From positions 124,001 through 188,000 of the forward strand of contig NZ_CABVLM010000002.1 of assembly GCF_902498845.1 (NCBI RefSeq): DNA of 64,000 nucleotides. The letters run 5' to 3'. Position numbers and translations under genes: made by a program. Positions within the stretch are counted from its first letter, which is position 1; each line of letters opens with the position of its first letter. The DNA comes from Pseudoalteromonas rhizosphaerae (lineage in GTDB: Bacteria; Pseudomonadota; Gammaproteobacteria; Enterobacterales; Alteromonadaceae). Under the pieces are notes generated by a model. It was not told the origin of the DNA and searched no databases. It saw only the letters and a list, made by a program, of their open reading frames with translations. Shown here one piece after another: positions 54,699 to 62,942 of the stretch.

Positions 54699-55199
54699 AT
54701 GTTAGCGGATAAAAGTAAATTAGCGGCGCTGTTAGCGCATTTAAATATCAATTATGACGTTATCGAACACCCTGCATTACATAGTAGTCTTGCTGCAGAT
54801 GAATTAATGGTGGAACGCCCCGGAACAAGATTAAAAAACTTATTTTTGCGTGATAACGAAGGTAAAAAGCATTTTTTAGTGATCACCGCACATGACAAGC
54901 AATTAGACTTAAAATCATTGGCTAAATATCAAGGCTTGTCACGCTTAGGGTTTGCCTCCGATGAGCGCTTAGCACGCTTTTTAAAAGTCGCACCTGGATG
55001 TGTATCTATGCTTGCTTTGATGAATGATAAGCAAAATGATGTCACTTTATGGCTTGACCAAGACATATGGTTTGGTGATCTATTTCATTGTCATCCATTT
55101 GAGAACACCCAAACATGGTTATTAAAAAAAGCCGATTTAGACGCTTTTTTTGCCACCACAGGGCATCAGCCTAAAGTGGTTTTTTTACCTGCTAGATAA
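54699..55199 (+). CDS. YbaK/ProX-type aminoacyl-tRNA deacylase
   Basis: A 166-residue stand-alone relative of the prolyl-tRNA synthetase editing domain, of the ProXp-ala type that hydrolyses Ala-tRNA(Pro). Family segments TRLKNLFLRDNEGKKHFLV, LGFASDERLARFLKV and GCVSMLALMND are visible. It starts at the base after the lipoprotein stop. Its 3' end overlaps the convergent MFS gene by 34 bp. Confidence 0.87.
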   Translation: MLADKSKLAALLAHLNINYDVIEHPALHSSLAADELMVERPGTRLKNLFLRDNEGKKHFLVITAHDKQLDLKSLAKYQGLSRLGFASDERLARFLKVAPGCVSMLALMNDKQNDVTLWLDQDIWFGDLFHCHPFENTQTWLLKKADLDAFFATTGHQPKVVFLPAR

Positions 55200-56308
55200 G
55201 CCGAACTTACTAAAATTAATCCGCATATACAGACTAATAATAACGAGGCCATAAATGCGATATGGCCAAGTTGTTGATATACCAAGCCTGGTACAAAAGA
55301 GCCTAAAGCCCCGCCACTATAATAAAACGACACATAAGCACCATTAGTGACACTCGGTGGTGCACTGCTTATTTTATTAACCAGTGGCGCTGCGGTTGAA
55401 TGAATAATAAACATTGCGCCGCAAAAACCAGTGAATGCCAGTAAAAAAATCACTAATTGTGAGCTCATCAAAAATACTAGTGTAGTGCTGTAAAAAGCAA
55501 ATATAGCAGACAATAAATGCCACGGTGAAATACTCTTTTTTAATAACCAAGGAGTCGCAATAGAGGCGAGGGCGCCAATCAAGTAACCGCTATAAACTAA
55601 GCCAATATCACGGGTATTAGTAATTAAAAAAGTGTCTTGTAAAATGAACGGTAAATAATTTAATAACGCAGCAAAGCAAAAAAACATACAAAACACCGCA
55701 CCATATAATTTTAATACCGCAGCATTCGCGAGCTGTTTTAAATAATTTAATGGGGAAAGAGTGCTGTTAACAATGGCTGTTTGATTACGTGGAATACTCA
55801 GTGCAAAGCTAATTAAACCTGCGGCAATAACAAAATAGAAGCTTTGCCAAGTCCATAAATCAGCAAAAATAGCCGCTAACACTCGGCCAAAGTAACCCCC
55901 AGCAATTGTACTGCCAATATAGAAGGTCATATTCTTTTGCAAACTATCAGCTTGATAAGTGCTGCCTATGTAAGTGGTCATTGCGGTGAGTGTGGCAGGC
56001 AAGGTTAAACCTTGTAAAAATCGTAGTAACAGTAATAACTCAAAACTGGGGGCGTAGGCAAAAGCAATACAGGTAACAGCTAGTACTAGCATCGCGTAGC
56101 GAAGAATTGTTAAAGGGTTACGTTTAGCTAGTAATAAGCCGTATACCAAAGGAGCAATCGCCAAAGGGAGCATAGTTGCCGTCATCAAGCTACCTGCGGT
56201 TGCAGGACTAACTGAAAATTGCTCTGCAAATAAACTTAATAATGGCTGCGGTGCATAGAGCACGAAAAAGATAAACAGCGAGCAAACTAATAAATGACCG
56301 AAACGCAT
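55166..56308 (-). CDS. MFS transporter, drug/sugar efflux type
   Basis: A 380-residue major facilitator with about 12 membrane helices, resembling the YnfM group of efflux permeases. LYAPQPLLSLFAEQF in helix 1-2 and LRFLQGLTLPA in helix 4 are typical. I chose the ATG at 56308 (MRFGHLLVCSL), which has AGGG 8-9 nt upstream; the longer reading adds 20 residues. The C-terminal end overlaps the YbaK/ProX gene by 34 bp. Substrate unknown. Confidence 0.85.
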   Translation of the reverse strand: MRFGHLLVCSLFIFFVLYAPQPLLSLFAEQFSVSPATAGSLMTATMLPLAIAPLVYGLLLAKRNPLTILRYAMLVLAVTCIAFAYAPSFELLLLLRFLQGLTLPATLTAMTTYIGSTYQADSLQKNMTFYIGSTIAGGYFGRVLAAIFADLWTWQSFYFVIAAGLISFALSIPRNQTAIVNSTLSPLNYLKQLANAAVLKLYGAVFCMFFCFAALLNYLPFILQDTFLITNTRDIGLVYSGYLIGALASIATPWLLKKSISPWHLLSAIFAFYSTTLVFLMSSQLVIFLLAFTGFCGAMFIIHSTAAPLVNKISSAPPSVTNGAYVSFYYSGGALGSFVPGLVYQQLGHIAFMASLLLVCICGLILVSSAYLAGKKTTLG

Positions 56309-56490
56309 TTTATTGGCCCTACTACAAAAACCACAGCTTAACCTGATTGATATTAAATTCAACCTCAACGCGTTCTTTAAGTGGTTACTTTTATTCTAGA
56401 AATAAGTATTTATTGCGCTAAATCAGGTTTTCAATCACAACACTTTGCTAGATTAATGGTCACAGCACTATGATTTGTTTTAATTGGTGA

Positions 56491-56757
56491 TTATACCCAA
56501 GCCACCTCAAGATGCAGAATTCAGCGTTTCACAGGGGCTTAATATCAAGGCGTTACTTTGCAAGAATGACAGTCCCTTTTAAGAAGTAACAACGCTGAGA
56601 GTAAGTTCCTGTGAAACGCCCAACGGGTTGGTTTAAAAGCGATTTATACTACGTTATTGATTTTAGCAATAGACCCACTATTACTTGCAATCAATGCCTT
56701 GTCTAAATCGCTTTTAATTCCAACTGAAACTCGCATCTTGGGGTGGTTTGGGTATAA
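56491..56757. mobile_element. MITE-like element, 267 bp
   Basis: Terminal inverted repeats of 25 nt (56491-56515 and 56733-56757) match at 23 positions and begin TTATACCCAA. Two perfect inner stems are arranged side by side: 56524-56535 with 56608-56619 and 56635-56646 with 56704-56715. There is no coding frame. The ends resemble ATACCCA-type repeats widespread in Vibrio and Alteromonadales genomes (from memory). It lies between two divergent genes and could affect both promoters. Confidence 0.8.
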
Positions 56758-56793
56758 AATAAAGCTAATATCAGTTTTTAATGGAACAAAGCT

Positions 56794-57333
56794 ATGGGTT
56801 CATTACAAGACCAATTGCTACAAGCAGGATTAACCACATCACATAAAGCTAAAGTTGCTAAAAGTGAAAAGCGTAAGCAACAAAAAAAGCCAAAAAAAGG
56901 GGCGACCAGTAACCCTAGTGATCTGCAAAAGCATATTCAGCAAACAAAGTTAGAACAGCAGAAAAAAGCAGAAGAATTAAATCAAGCTCGCCAAGGTGAG
57001 TTAAAGCAACGTGAGCAAGTTGCCCGCGTAAAGCAGATATTAGAACATCATAATCAAGATTCGATTCGTGGTGAGCGGACTTTCAATTTTACTTACGAAA
57101 ATAAAGTCAAAGAGCTCGACGTAAATGAACAAACGCAAAAAGCCTTGTCAGGTGGCCGACTGGCAATTTGTGTGTTGGAAGGGCAGTTTTTTGTACTTGA
57201 AGATGAGCCAGCCCGTAAAGTGGCAGAAGTTGATGAAAAGTACATCGTGTTTCATGTAGAGCCAGAAGACAAAGGCAAAGATGCTGATGACCCATACGCT
57301 GATTTTGAAGTACCAGATGATTTAGTATGGTAG
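56794..57333 (+). CDS. DUF2058 family protein (YaiL-like)
   Basis: A 179-residue protein of the DUF2058/YaiL family, sometimes called nucleoprotein or polynucleotide-associated enzyme, function unsettled. The first about 85 residues are very rich in Lys and Gln and form a predicted coiled coil, able to bind nucleic acid; the rest is a compact acidic domain with FNFTYENKVKEL and a terminal DDPYADFEVPDDLVW. The ATG lies 36 nt after the end of the MITE-like element. Confidence 0.88.
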   Translation: MGSLQDQLLQAGLTTSHKAKVAKSEKRKQQKKPKKGATSNPSDLQKHIQQTKLEQQKKAEELNQARQGELKQREQVARVKQILEHHNQDSIRGERTFNFTYENKVKELDVNEQTQKALSGGRLAICVLEGQFFVLEDEPARKVAEVDEKYIVFHVEPEDKGKDADDPYADFEVPDDLVW

Positions 57334-57475
57334 CCTAAGAGATGACTTGAACAGCGTGTTTGGTGATCTACTTGGTGTATAAATTACGTACATATGTGAT
57401 GTACAAAGATCCGTTATTATGGTCTACAATTAAGCTAATAATTTTTATAAACCGTCAAAAAGAAGAGAAAATACA

Positions 57476-57799
57476 ATGAGCAAGATAACAAAATTACTCT
57501 TAGGTGCAAGCCTCTCAATGGTTGCTAGTATGTCATTTAACAGCATGGCTGCCGATGGTGCTGCGCTTTATACAGCAAAAATGTGCCAAACATGTCATGG
57601 TCCTGAAGGTAAGGCACCGATCATGGCAATGTATCCTAAACTAAATGGTCAGAATAAAGACTACTTAGTGGCACAAATGAAAGACATTAAATCAGGTGCG
57701 CGCAACAATGGCATGACTGCAGCGATGAAAGCGATGGTTGCGACTGTTACTGAAGAAGAAATGGTTGCTATTGCCGATTACTTAGCAAACGTAAAATAA
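57476..57799 (+). CDS. Periplasmic class I cytochrome c
   Basis: A 107-residue small c-type cytochrome. A signal peptide (about 1-25, ending NSMAA) precedes the haem site CQTCH (residues about 37-41); the axial methionine is likely in NNGMTAAM. It resembles cytochrome c4/c5-type single-haem electron carriers. It is monocistronic, with a strong terminator. Confidence 0.92.
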   Translation: MSKITKLLLGASLSMVASMSFNSMAADGAALYTAKMCQTCHGPEGKAPIMAMYPKLNGQNKDYLVAQMKDIKSGARNNGMTAAMKAMVATVTEEEMVAIADYLANVK

Positions 57800-57834
57800 T
57801 TTTTGCTGAGTGTGAGTTATCACTGGGCTCACAG

Positions 57835-57867
57835 AAAACAGCCACACCAATTTGGTGTGGCTGTTTT
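57835..57867 (+). terminator. Intrinsic terminator after cytochrome c gene
   Basis: A 16-bp self-complementary stem (57835-57850 with 57852-57867); the innermost pairs will open to form the loop. T-rich tail. Confidence 0.9.
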
Positions 57868-57959
57868 GTTTTAAATATTGATCATCCACGCACACTACTT
57901 TAGACTTCTATCCATCTATATCGTGTTTTGCTTTTAACGCGTTTAAATAAGGCCCCATA

Positions 57960-58727
57960 ATGTTTGATTTACCACAACTTGATTTAAAAAATAAAGTCTC
58001 TGCACAAGAATGGCAGTTACGAGTTGATTTAGCCGCCTGTTATCGGTTGGTTGAGCATTTTCGTTGGGGTGATTTGATTTACACACATTTATCGGCGCGT
58101 TTGCCGGGTACTGACCATTATTTAGTGAATGCGTTTGGCCTCACATTTGATGAAGTAACAGCTTCTAACCTAGTCAAAGTGGACTTGGCCGGAAATATTT
58201 TAGATGACACGCCATTTGCAATCAACCCTGCTGGTTTTACGATTCACAGCGCGATTCACGAAGTGCGTGATGACGCTCATTGTGTTATTCACTTACATAC
58301 TAAAGAAACGATTGCCGTTGCCACGCAGCAAAATGGTCTGCTGCCACTTAGTCAATATTCAATGTTTTCACTGCCGTCATTGTCTTATCACGGCTATGAA
58401 GGCTTAGCAGTTAATAGCGATGAGAAAAAACGTTTACAAGATGATCTCGCTAATACTAATCATATGTTGTTAGTAAACCATGGTGGTTTAACTGTGGGGC
58501 CAACGGTGGGTGATGCATTTATGCGTTTTTATGACTTACAGCGTGCTTGTGAAATACAGCTGGCTTTACAAGCCAGTGGCCAAGCTGTTACACCAGTACC
58601 TCAAGCCATAATCGATAATATTTATAATCAAGCGAATGTAGTGCACAGCGGTAGTACCGGTGGGCAATTAGCTTGGCCTGCGATGTTACGTAAGGCCCAT
58701 CGTCTTGATCCTAGTTTTGCAAAATAA
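57960..58727 (+). CDS. Class II aldolase/adducin family protein
   Basis: A 255-residue protein with the fuculose-phosphate-aldolase fold. Zinc-ligand candidates are H111 and H113 in IHLHTKE and the histidine of VNHGG. The catalytic glutamate of FucA (Glu73) would fall in INPAGFTIH and appears missing, which places it with the adducin-like branch of unknown activity. It precedes the enolase-superfamily gene by 28 nt, suggesting a shared operon. Confidence 0.85.
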   Translation: MFDLPQLDLKNKVSAQEWQLRVDLAACYRLVEHFRWGDLIYTHLSARLPGTDHYLVNAFGLTFDEVTASNLVKVDLAGNILDDTPFAINPAGFTIHSAIHEVRDDAHCVIHLHTKETIAVATQQNGLLPLSQYSMFSLPSLSYHGYEGLAVNSDEKKRLQDDLANTNHMLLVNHGGLTVGPTVGDAFMRFYDLQRACEIQLALQASGQAVTPVPQAIIDNIYNQANVVHSGSTGGQLAWPAMLRKAHRLDPSFAK

Positions 58728-58755
58728 CCTAAGCCTTGGTTAATAAGGAATTGTC

Positions 58756-59931
58756 ATGAAAGTTAATCGCGTTGAAGTTTTTGATATCCACTGTCCAGAC
58801 AGACCTGCTTGGACTCCTGTATTTGTCCGTATTCATACTGACGAAGGTATTAGCGGGGTTGGCGAAGCTGGCCTTGCTTATGATTTAGGACACAGTGCTG
58901 CCGCTGCTATGATCAAAGAAATGGCTGATGCTTTCTTAATTGGTCATGACCCATTTCAAACCGAAAAGTTATGGTCGCGTATGCTGCGTGAAAGCTTTTG
59001 GGGTTTAGGTGGGGGCCCAGTAGTCTATGCAGCAATGAGCGCGATAGACACCGCTTTATGGGACATTAAGGGCAAAGCATTAGGTTTACCTGTGTATCAG
59101 TTGTTAGGCGGTAAAGTTAACGACAAGCTGCGTACTTATGCTTCGCAATTACAGTTTGACTGGGACACTGAGTTTAAAGCTCTGGTACATCCACAAGAAT
59201 ACGCAGAAGCGGCGTTAAAAGCAGTGGCTGAAGGCTACGATGCCGTTAAAGTTGATCCGATCCAATATGATAAAGACGGCAATACCTATTACGACCGCAC
59301 TAACATTATTTCACGTGCTGAAATGAAGCTATATCGCGCCCGTATGCAGGCAATTCGTGAAGCTGTTGGTGATGAAGTCGATATCATTTTTGAATGCCAC
59401 AGTTTACCGGGTGTTACCTCTGCTATTCAAATCGGTGAAATCGCTAAAGAATTTGACTGTATGTTTTATGAAGAACCAGTTAACTACTTAAATCATTCGT
59501 TACATGCCAAAGTGGCAGATAAAGTATCAGTGCCAATTGCTGGTGGCGAGCGTTTATATAATCGTTGGGGTGTGCGCCCTTACTTAGAAGATCAAAGTAT
59601 TAATGTATTACAGCCAGATATCGGTTTATGTGGTGGTTTTACTGAAACTAAAAAAGTGTGTGATTACGCTGATATTTTTGATGTGCGTATTCAGGCTCAC
59701 GTCTGTGGCGGCCCCGTTGCAACCGCAGCATCATTACATTTAGAAACGGCTATTCCAAATTTCTTAATTCATGAGCATCACACTTATGCAATTAAAAAGT
59801 GGAACCGTGAGTTATGCTTGCAAGATCCACAGCCTAAAAATGGTTTCTTTGAAGTGTCTGAAGAGCCAGGTATTGGTATTGAACTTAACGACGAAATCGT
59901 GATGCGCTCTCAGCGTGTTGAGATCAAATAA
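58756..59931 (+). CDS. Enolase-superfamily sugar-acid dehydratase (mandelate racemase/MLE family)
   Basis: A 391-residue enzyme with an N-terminal capping domain (about 1-120) and a barrel domain. Metal-ligand candidates are E213 (FECH), E239 (YEEP) and E265 (GGER); H215 and H315 (QAHVCGG) are the likely acid-base pair. The spacing E213/H215/E239/E265/H315 equals, from memory, that of mannonate and galactonate dehydratases, except that the first ligand is Glu instead of Asp. A dehydratase of an acid sugar is therefore likely; the substrate is not known. Confidence 0.87.
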   Translation: MKVNRVEVFDIHCPDRPAWTPVFVRIHTDEGISGVGEAGLAYDLGHSAAAAMIKEMADAFLIGHDPFQTEKLWSRMLRESFWGLGGGPVVYAAMSAIDTALWDIKGKALGLPVYQLLGGKVNDKLRTYASQLQFDWDTEFKALVHPQEYAEAALKAVAEGYDAVKVDPIQYDKDGNTYYDRTNIISRAEMKLYRARMQAIREAVGDEVDIIFECHSLPGVTSAIQIGEIAKEFDCMFYEEPVNYLNHSLHAKVADKVSVPIAGGERLYNRWGVRPYLEDQSINVLQPDIGLCGGFTETKKVCDYADIFDVRIQAHVCGGPVATAASLHLETAIPNFLIHEHHTYAIKKWNRELCLQDPQPKNGFFEVSEEPGIGIELNDEIVMRSQRVEIK

Positions 59932-59954
59932 AATCATAGGCTACGAGCTATGAG

Positions 59955-59978
59955 TAGCGAGCTAATTTCAGCTCGCTA
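59955..59978 (+). terminator. Possible terminator after the dehydratase gene
   Basis: A perfect 9-bp stem (59955-59963 with 59970-59978) around AATTTC, 23 nt past the stop. Only a short T-rich tail follows; it lies in a GAGCTA-type degenerate repeat. Confidence 0.5.
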
Positions 59979-60059
59979 TTCATTAAGTTTATCTACTTTG
60001 GCTTTTGCAAATTTAAAACTATTTCTTACTAATTCAAAACGTTAAAATTTTCCTAGCAC

Positions 60060-60440
60060 CTAGATATCATTCACCTTGCATTGTACATCCGGTAGCGGCT
60101 CGGTGGCTTTGCTATCGAGATGACGTACAAAGCATAGGTTGTTTTTTATCAGTAATTCAAAACGGTCTGGCATGTTTAGCTGTTTACCCATAATAGGGTT
60201 GCCAAGCTCGTCGGTTTTAGTGACGTTATCAACGACCATCAAGCTGCGCTTCATAAACACATCATTAGCTACTGCAATCTTCTCTGAGCGCATTAGGCGA
60301 GCAATTCCTTGAGCAATCAGTTCCCCTTGTGGCTCTGTTAGTAATGCATGCTGTAATTTTGGTGTTGGTTCACTGCTTTGCACAGAGCAGCCGCTGATCA
60401 AGAGCGCGGTTAGTATTGATAATGAACATTCTTTTAGCAT
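60060..60440 (-). CDS. Small lipoprotein, unknown function
   Basis: A 126-residue predicted lipoprotein with lipobox ISGC (Cys18) and a mature part of about 108 residues, containing two cysteines (NNLCFVRH and DVQCKV) near the end. I do not recognise a family. It follows the S41 peptidase gene by 31 nt on the same strand and may be its partner (inference). Confidence 0.75.
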   Translation of the reverse strand: MLKECSLSILTALLISGCSVQSSEPTPKLQHALLTEPQGELIAQGIARLMRSEKIAVANDVFMKRSLMVVDNVTKTDELGNPIMGKQLNMPDRFELLIKNNLCFVRHLDSKATEPLPDVQCKVNDI

Positions 60441-60471
60441 AACAATTCTGCCTTGAGTTTAATGCTAACGC

Positions 60472-62049
60472 TTAATGCGAAGGCAGTATTTTATTTTGCT
60501 CAGCAAGAGATCCAGCCCGTGTATCTAATACTGCAGGGGTATCGCCAAAGCGTGCAGGTGCAAAACCTTGCTTACTGGCTATTGAACTGGCTGCTGGACA
60601 ACGACCATTATCACTATAACCCAACGCGGCTTTTAGTACCGCTTCTTCAGGATCGCCTAACTGGTGGCTAAAGTCATCAGCAACGGCGCAACCGGCTATG
60701 CGTACTGGTAAGCGGGCATTGTCAGTGGTGTTTTGCGGCGCAAAACCATCTGAATATTCACCAAAACCTTTATTGTTTTCACCGGTAAATTGAATACTAA
60801 AGTAAGTTGTATCGCAGTTATCGGTGGGATAAAAACCGTATGGTTTACCGCAGGTACCAGAGCCAATTTGAATTACCTCAATATCTGCACCGCGTAAGCC
60901 ATTTATTATCGCTTCGCTGGCAGAGCAAGTGCTACTAGTGGTTAGTAAATAAACGCGTTTTAAGTTAAGGCTTGGTAATGGTGTACCTGGTATTAATGCC
61001 GGGTTCTCGGCAAAGCCAACAAATTCATCGGTGAACATCACAGGCTCCAAACGCTGCCCAGTAACAGGGTTAAAGGTTGGGTGTTGATCGTTAAAAATGG
61101 TTTTTTCGAAAACTTTACCGTTGGTGTTCGCGGGGCCTGCGATCATATAAGCAACTTGACTGGCCATTTGTAAAAAACCACCGCCATTATAACGAATATC
61201 AATAATCAGATCAGTGACATTACTTGCTTTGAGATTATTAAAGGCATCATAAAGCGGTTTTTCAGCAATTGCATTGTGGCTATTAAATTGAAAGTAACCA
61301 ACAGTGCCATCAGCCAGGGTTTTCACGTTTGTGACTGGCCTAGAAGTAATCGTTTGTGAGTTTAAAATAACTTCGCGGGTTTCATCGGTATTAATATCTT
61401 TGAATACGAAGGTAGTACTTTTACCGGTTTGAGTTGGATATAAACCCGCGTTGAGGATATCGACCTCTGCTTGCGTGCTGGCATTGATAAAATCAACACC
61501 ATCGATTTCTAAAATTTCAAAGCCGCGGGCAAGATTTTGCGCACTTGCAGGTGAGTTGGGCTCTGTATAGCTGATCACACCTTGACGTGGTGCTGTAGGG
61601 CTGATTAATTTAACCTTAAAACCGTAACCAAAAGTCACTCCTGATTGGCTTTGGGCTTCCCATTGTGCGGTTGGTAGGCTAGAGTGAAAGTTATCTTTGT
61701 TTGCGCCTGACTCGGTAATTTGCTCGGTTTTTAGTAATTTAAAATATTCATTTACAGCAGGGGTCAGCGCTGGATCACGATCGATAATTTCGTCATACCA
61801 AAGGTAGGTTTCATTGCTCCATGAGCGCAGCCAGTGCTTTTCGTTTAATGCTTGGCATTGTTGATAAAAATTACTTGAGGGTTGAAATACACCTTGTGTC
61901 CAATTGATTCTGTTACCAGTGTCGCCATCACCATTGCTGTTATTGTTGTTGTCGGTCATTGTACTACCGCCACCACAGCCAGAAAGAAGCGCTAGAAAAG
62001 AAACATTGAAAAGCCCAATAGTGAGCTTTTGAATAGAGGAAACAGCCAT
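60472..62049 (-). CDS. S41 family peptidase, lipoprotein
   Basis: A 525-residue C-terminal-processing-type serine protease exported as a lipoprotein (lipobox LSGC, Cys25, then a Gly/Asn/Asp-rich spacer). An N-terminal helical region precedes a PDZ domain (about 135-215) and the S41 catalytic domain (about 240-470). The nucleophile is likely S378 in TCSASEA; DIRYNGGGFLQMAS is the conserved segment before it. The substrate is unknown. It is 50 nt downstream of the amidohydrolase gene and may be read through from it. Confidence 0.9.
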   Translation of the reverse strand: MAVSSIQKLTIGLFNVSFLALLSGCGGGSTMTDNNNNSNGDGDTGNRINWTQGVFQPSSNFYQQCQALNEKHWLRSWSNETYLWYDEIIDRDPALTPAVNEYFKLLKTEQITESGANKDNFHSSLPTAQWEAQSQSGVTFGYGFKVKLISPTAPRQGVISYTEPNSPASAQNLARGFEILEIDGVDFINASTQAEVDILNAGLYPTQTGKSTTFVFKDINTDETREVILNSQTITSRPVTNVKTLADGTVGYFQFNSHNAIAEKPLYDAFNNLKASNVTDLIIDIRYNGGGFLQMASQVAYMIAGPANTNGKVFEKTIFNDQHPTFNPVTGQRLEPVMFTDEFVGFAENPALIPGTPLPSLNLKRVYLLTTSSTCSASEAIINGLRGADIEVIQIGSGTCGKPYGFYPTDNCDTTYFSIQFTGENNKGFGEYSDGFAPQNTTDNARLPVRIAGCAVADDFSHQLGDPEEAVLKAALGYSDNGRCPAASSIASKQGFAPARFGDTPAVLDTRAGSLAEQNKILPSH

Positions 62050-62099
62050 AGTGATGATCTATTTTTTATACAATATAAACTCAATATAGCGGTTTTTAA

Positions 62100-62942
62100 T
62101 TAAACTTGGTAGCAGTGCTGCGCATTTTTGTAGCTAAGTTGTTGCCATACACTATGAGTATTACACAGCTCAAAATGGTTTGACCAACGCTGTTGATAAC
62201 TCGCGTTGATTTGACACACAGGGAAATTACTAGCAAACATAACGCGGTGCTGACCAAAGTGTTGCAGGATAAAGTTAAAACACTGCTGTTGCTGAGTTTG
62301 CAGCTGCGCGGTGAGTAGCTCAAAGCCTGAAAATTTAATCCAGCAGTTAGGTAGTTGCGCTAATTGGCTGATCCCCTGCTGCCAAATTGACAGATTATTG
62401 GGTAAACCCGCATGGTTTATTATTAATTGTAAATGCGGAAGTTGTTGGCAGTAGTTGATTAGCTGTTGGGTAATCGTGAGCTTTTCAACTTCAAATTGAG
62501 CTTCAAATATCAGCTGCTTACTGGCTAATAGCGCTAAGTTATCATGGCATGTAGCATGGCTTAAGCGCATGGCATCAGCGCCTTCAGTGATATCTCTAAT
62601 GCCCACTAAGCTTGGGTGTGATAAAGCGGTAATTGCATTATTAAAATCGTCGGGATGACTATTAATATTGGCAAAGCTGATAGCTTTATAATTGTGGCCA
62701 CCTAAGTGCTCAGCTAGCCAGTGTAGTTCATTGATGGGGTGCTGGTTATCAAAGCCTGCTTCAATGTGTACTAGGCCAGCAATTTCAAACTGACTTATAT
62801 GCTGTAATTGGTTAACACTTATGGGCGCTTTAATCGTATCTAAATTTGGCCAAGGCACAGGATTGTTACCTTGTAGCCAATCATATTGCCCTTGGACTAA
62901 ATTAAAAAAGTGTACGTGAGGGTCAATAATGCGTTCACTCAT
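62100..62942 (-). CDS. Amidohydrolase family protein, lactonase-like (COG3618)
   Basis: A 280-residue TIM-barrel hydrolase of the amidohydrolase_2 group that includes sugar lactonases. The metal motif DPHVHFF is at residues 7-13, further histidines are in INHAG, and the C-terminal FASNFPV carries Asn where many relatives have Asp, a variant I recall in other COG3618 members. It overlaps the SDR gene by 4 nt (ATGA), so oxidation then lactone opening is plausible. Confidence 0.85.
   Translation of the reverse strand: MSERIIDPHVHFFNLVQGQYDWLQGNNPVPWPNLDTIKAPISVNQLQHISQFEIAGLVHIEAGFDNQHPINELHWLAEHLGGHNYKAISFANINSHPDDFNNAITALSHPSLVGIRDITEGADAMRLSHATCHDNLALLASKQLIFEAQFEVEKLTITQQLINYCQQLPHLQLIINHAGLPNNLSIWQQGISQLAQLPNCWIKFSGFELLTAQLQTQQQQCFNFILQHFGQHRVMFASNFPVCQINASYQQRWSNHFELCNTHSVWQQLSYKNAQHCYQV

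Noticed and set aside
62310..62325. Inactivating Asp-to-Asn change in the amidohydrolase
   Set aside because: The coordinates are for the general region only; SNFPV variants occur, as I recall, in other COG3618 proteins, so loss of activity cannot be claimed.
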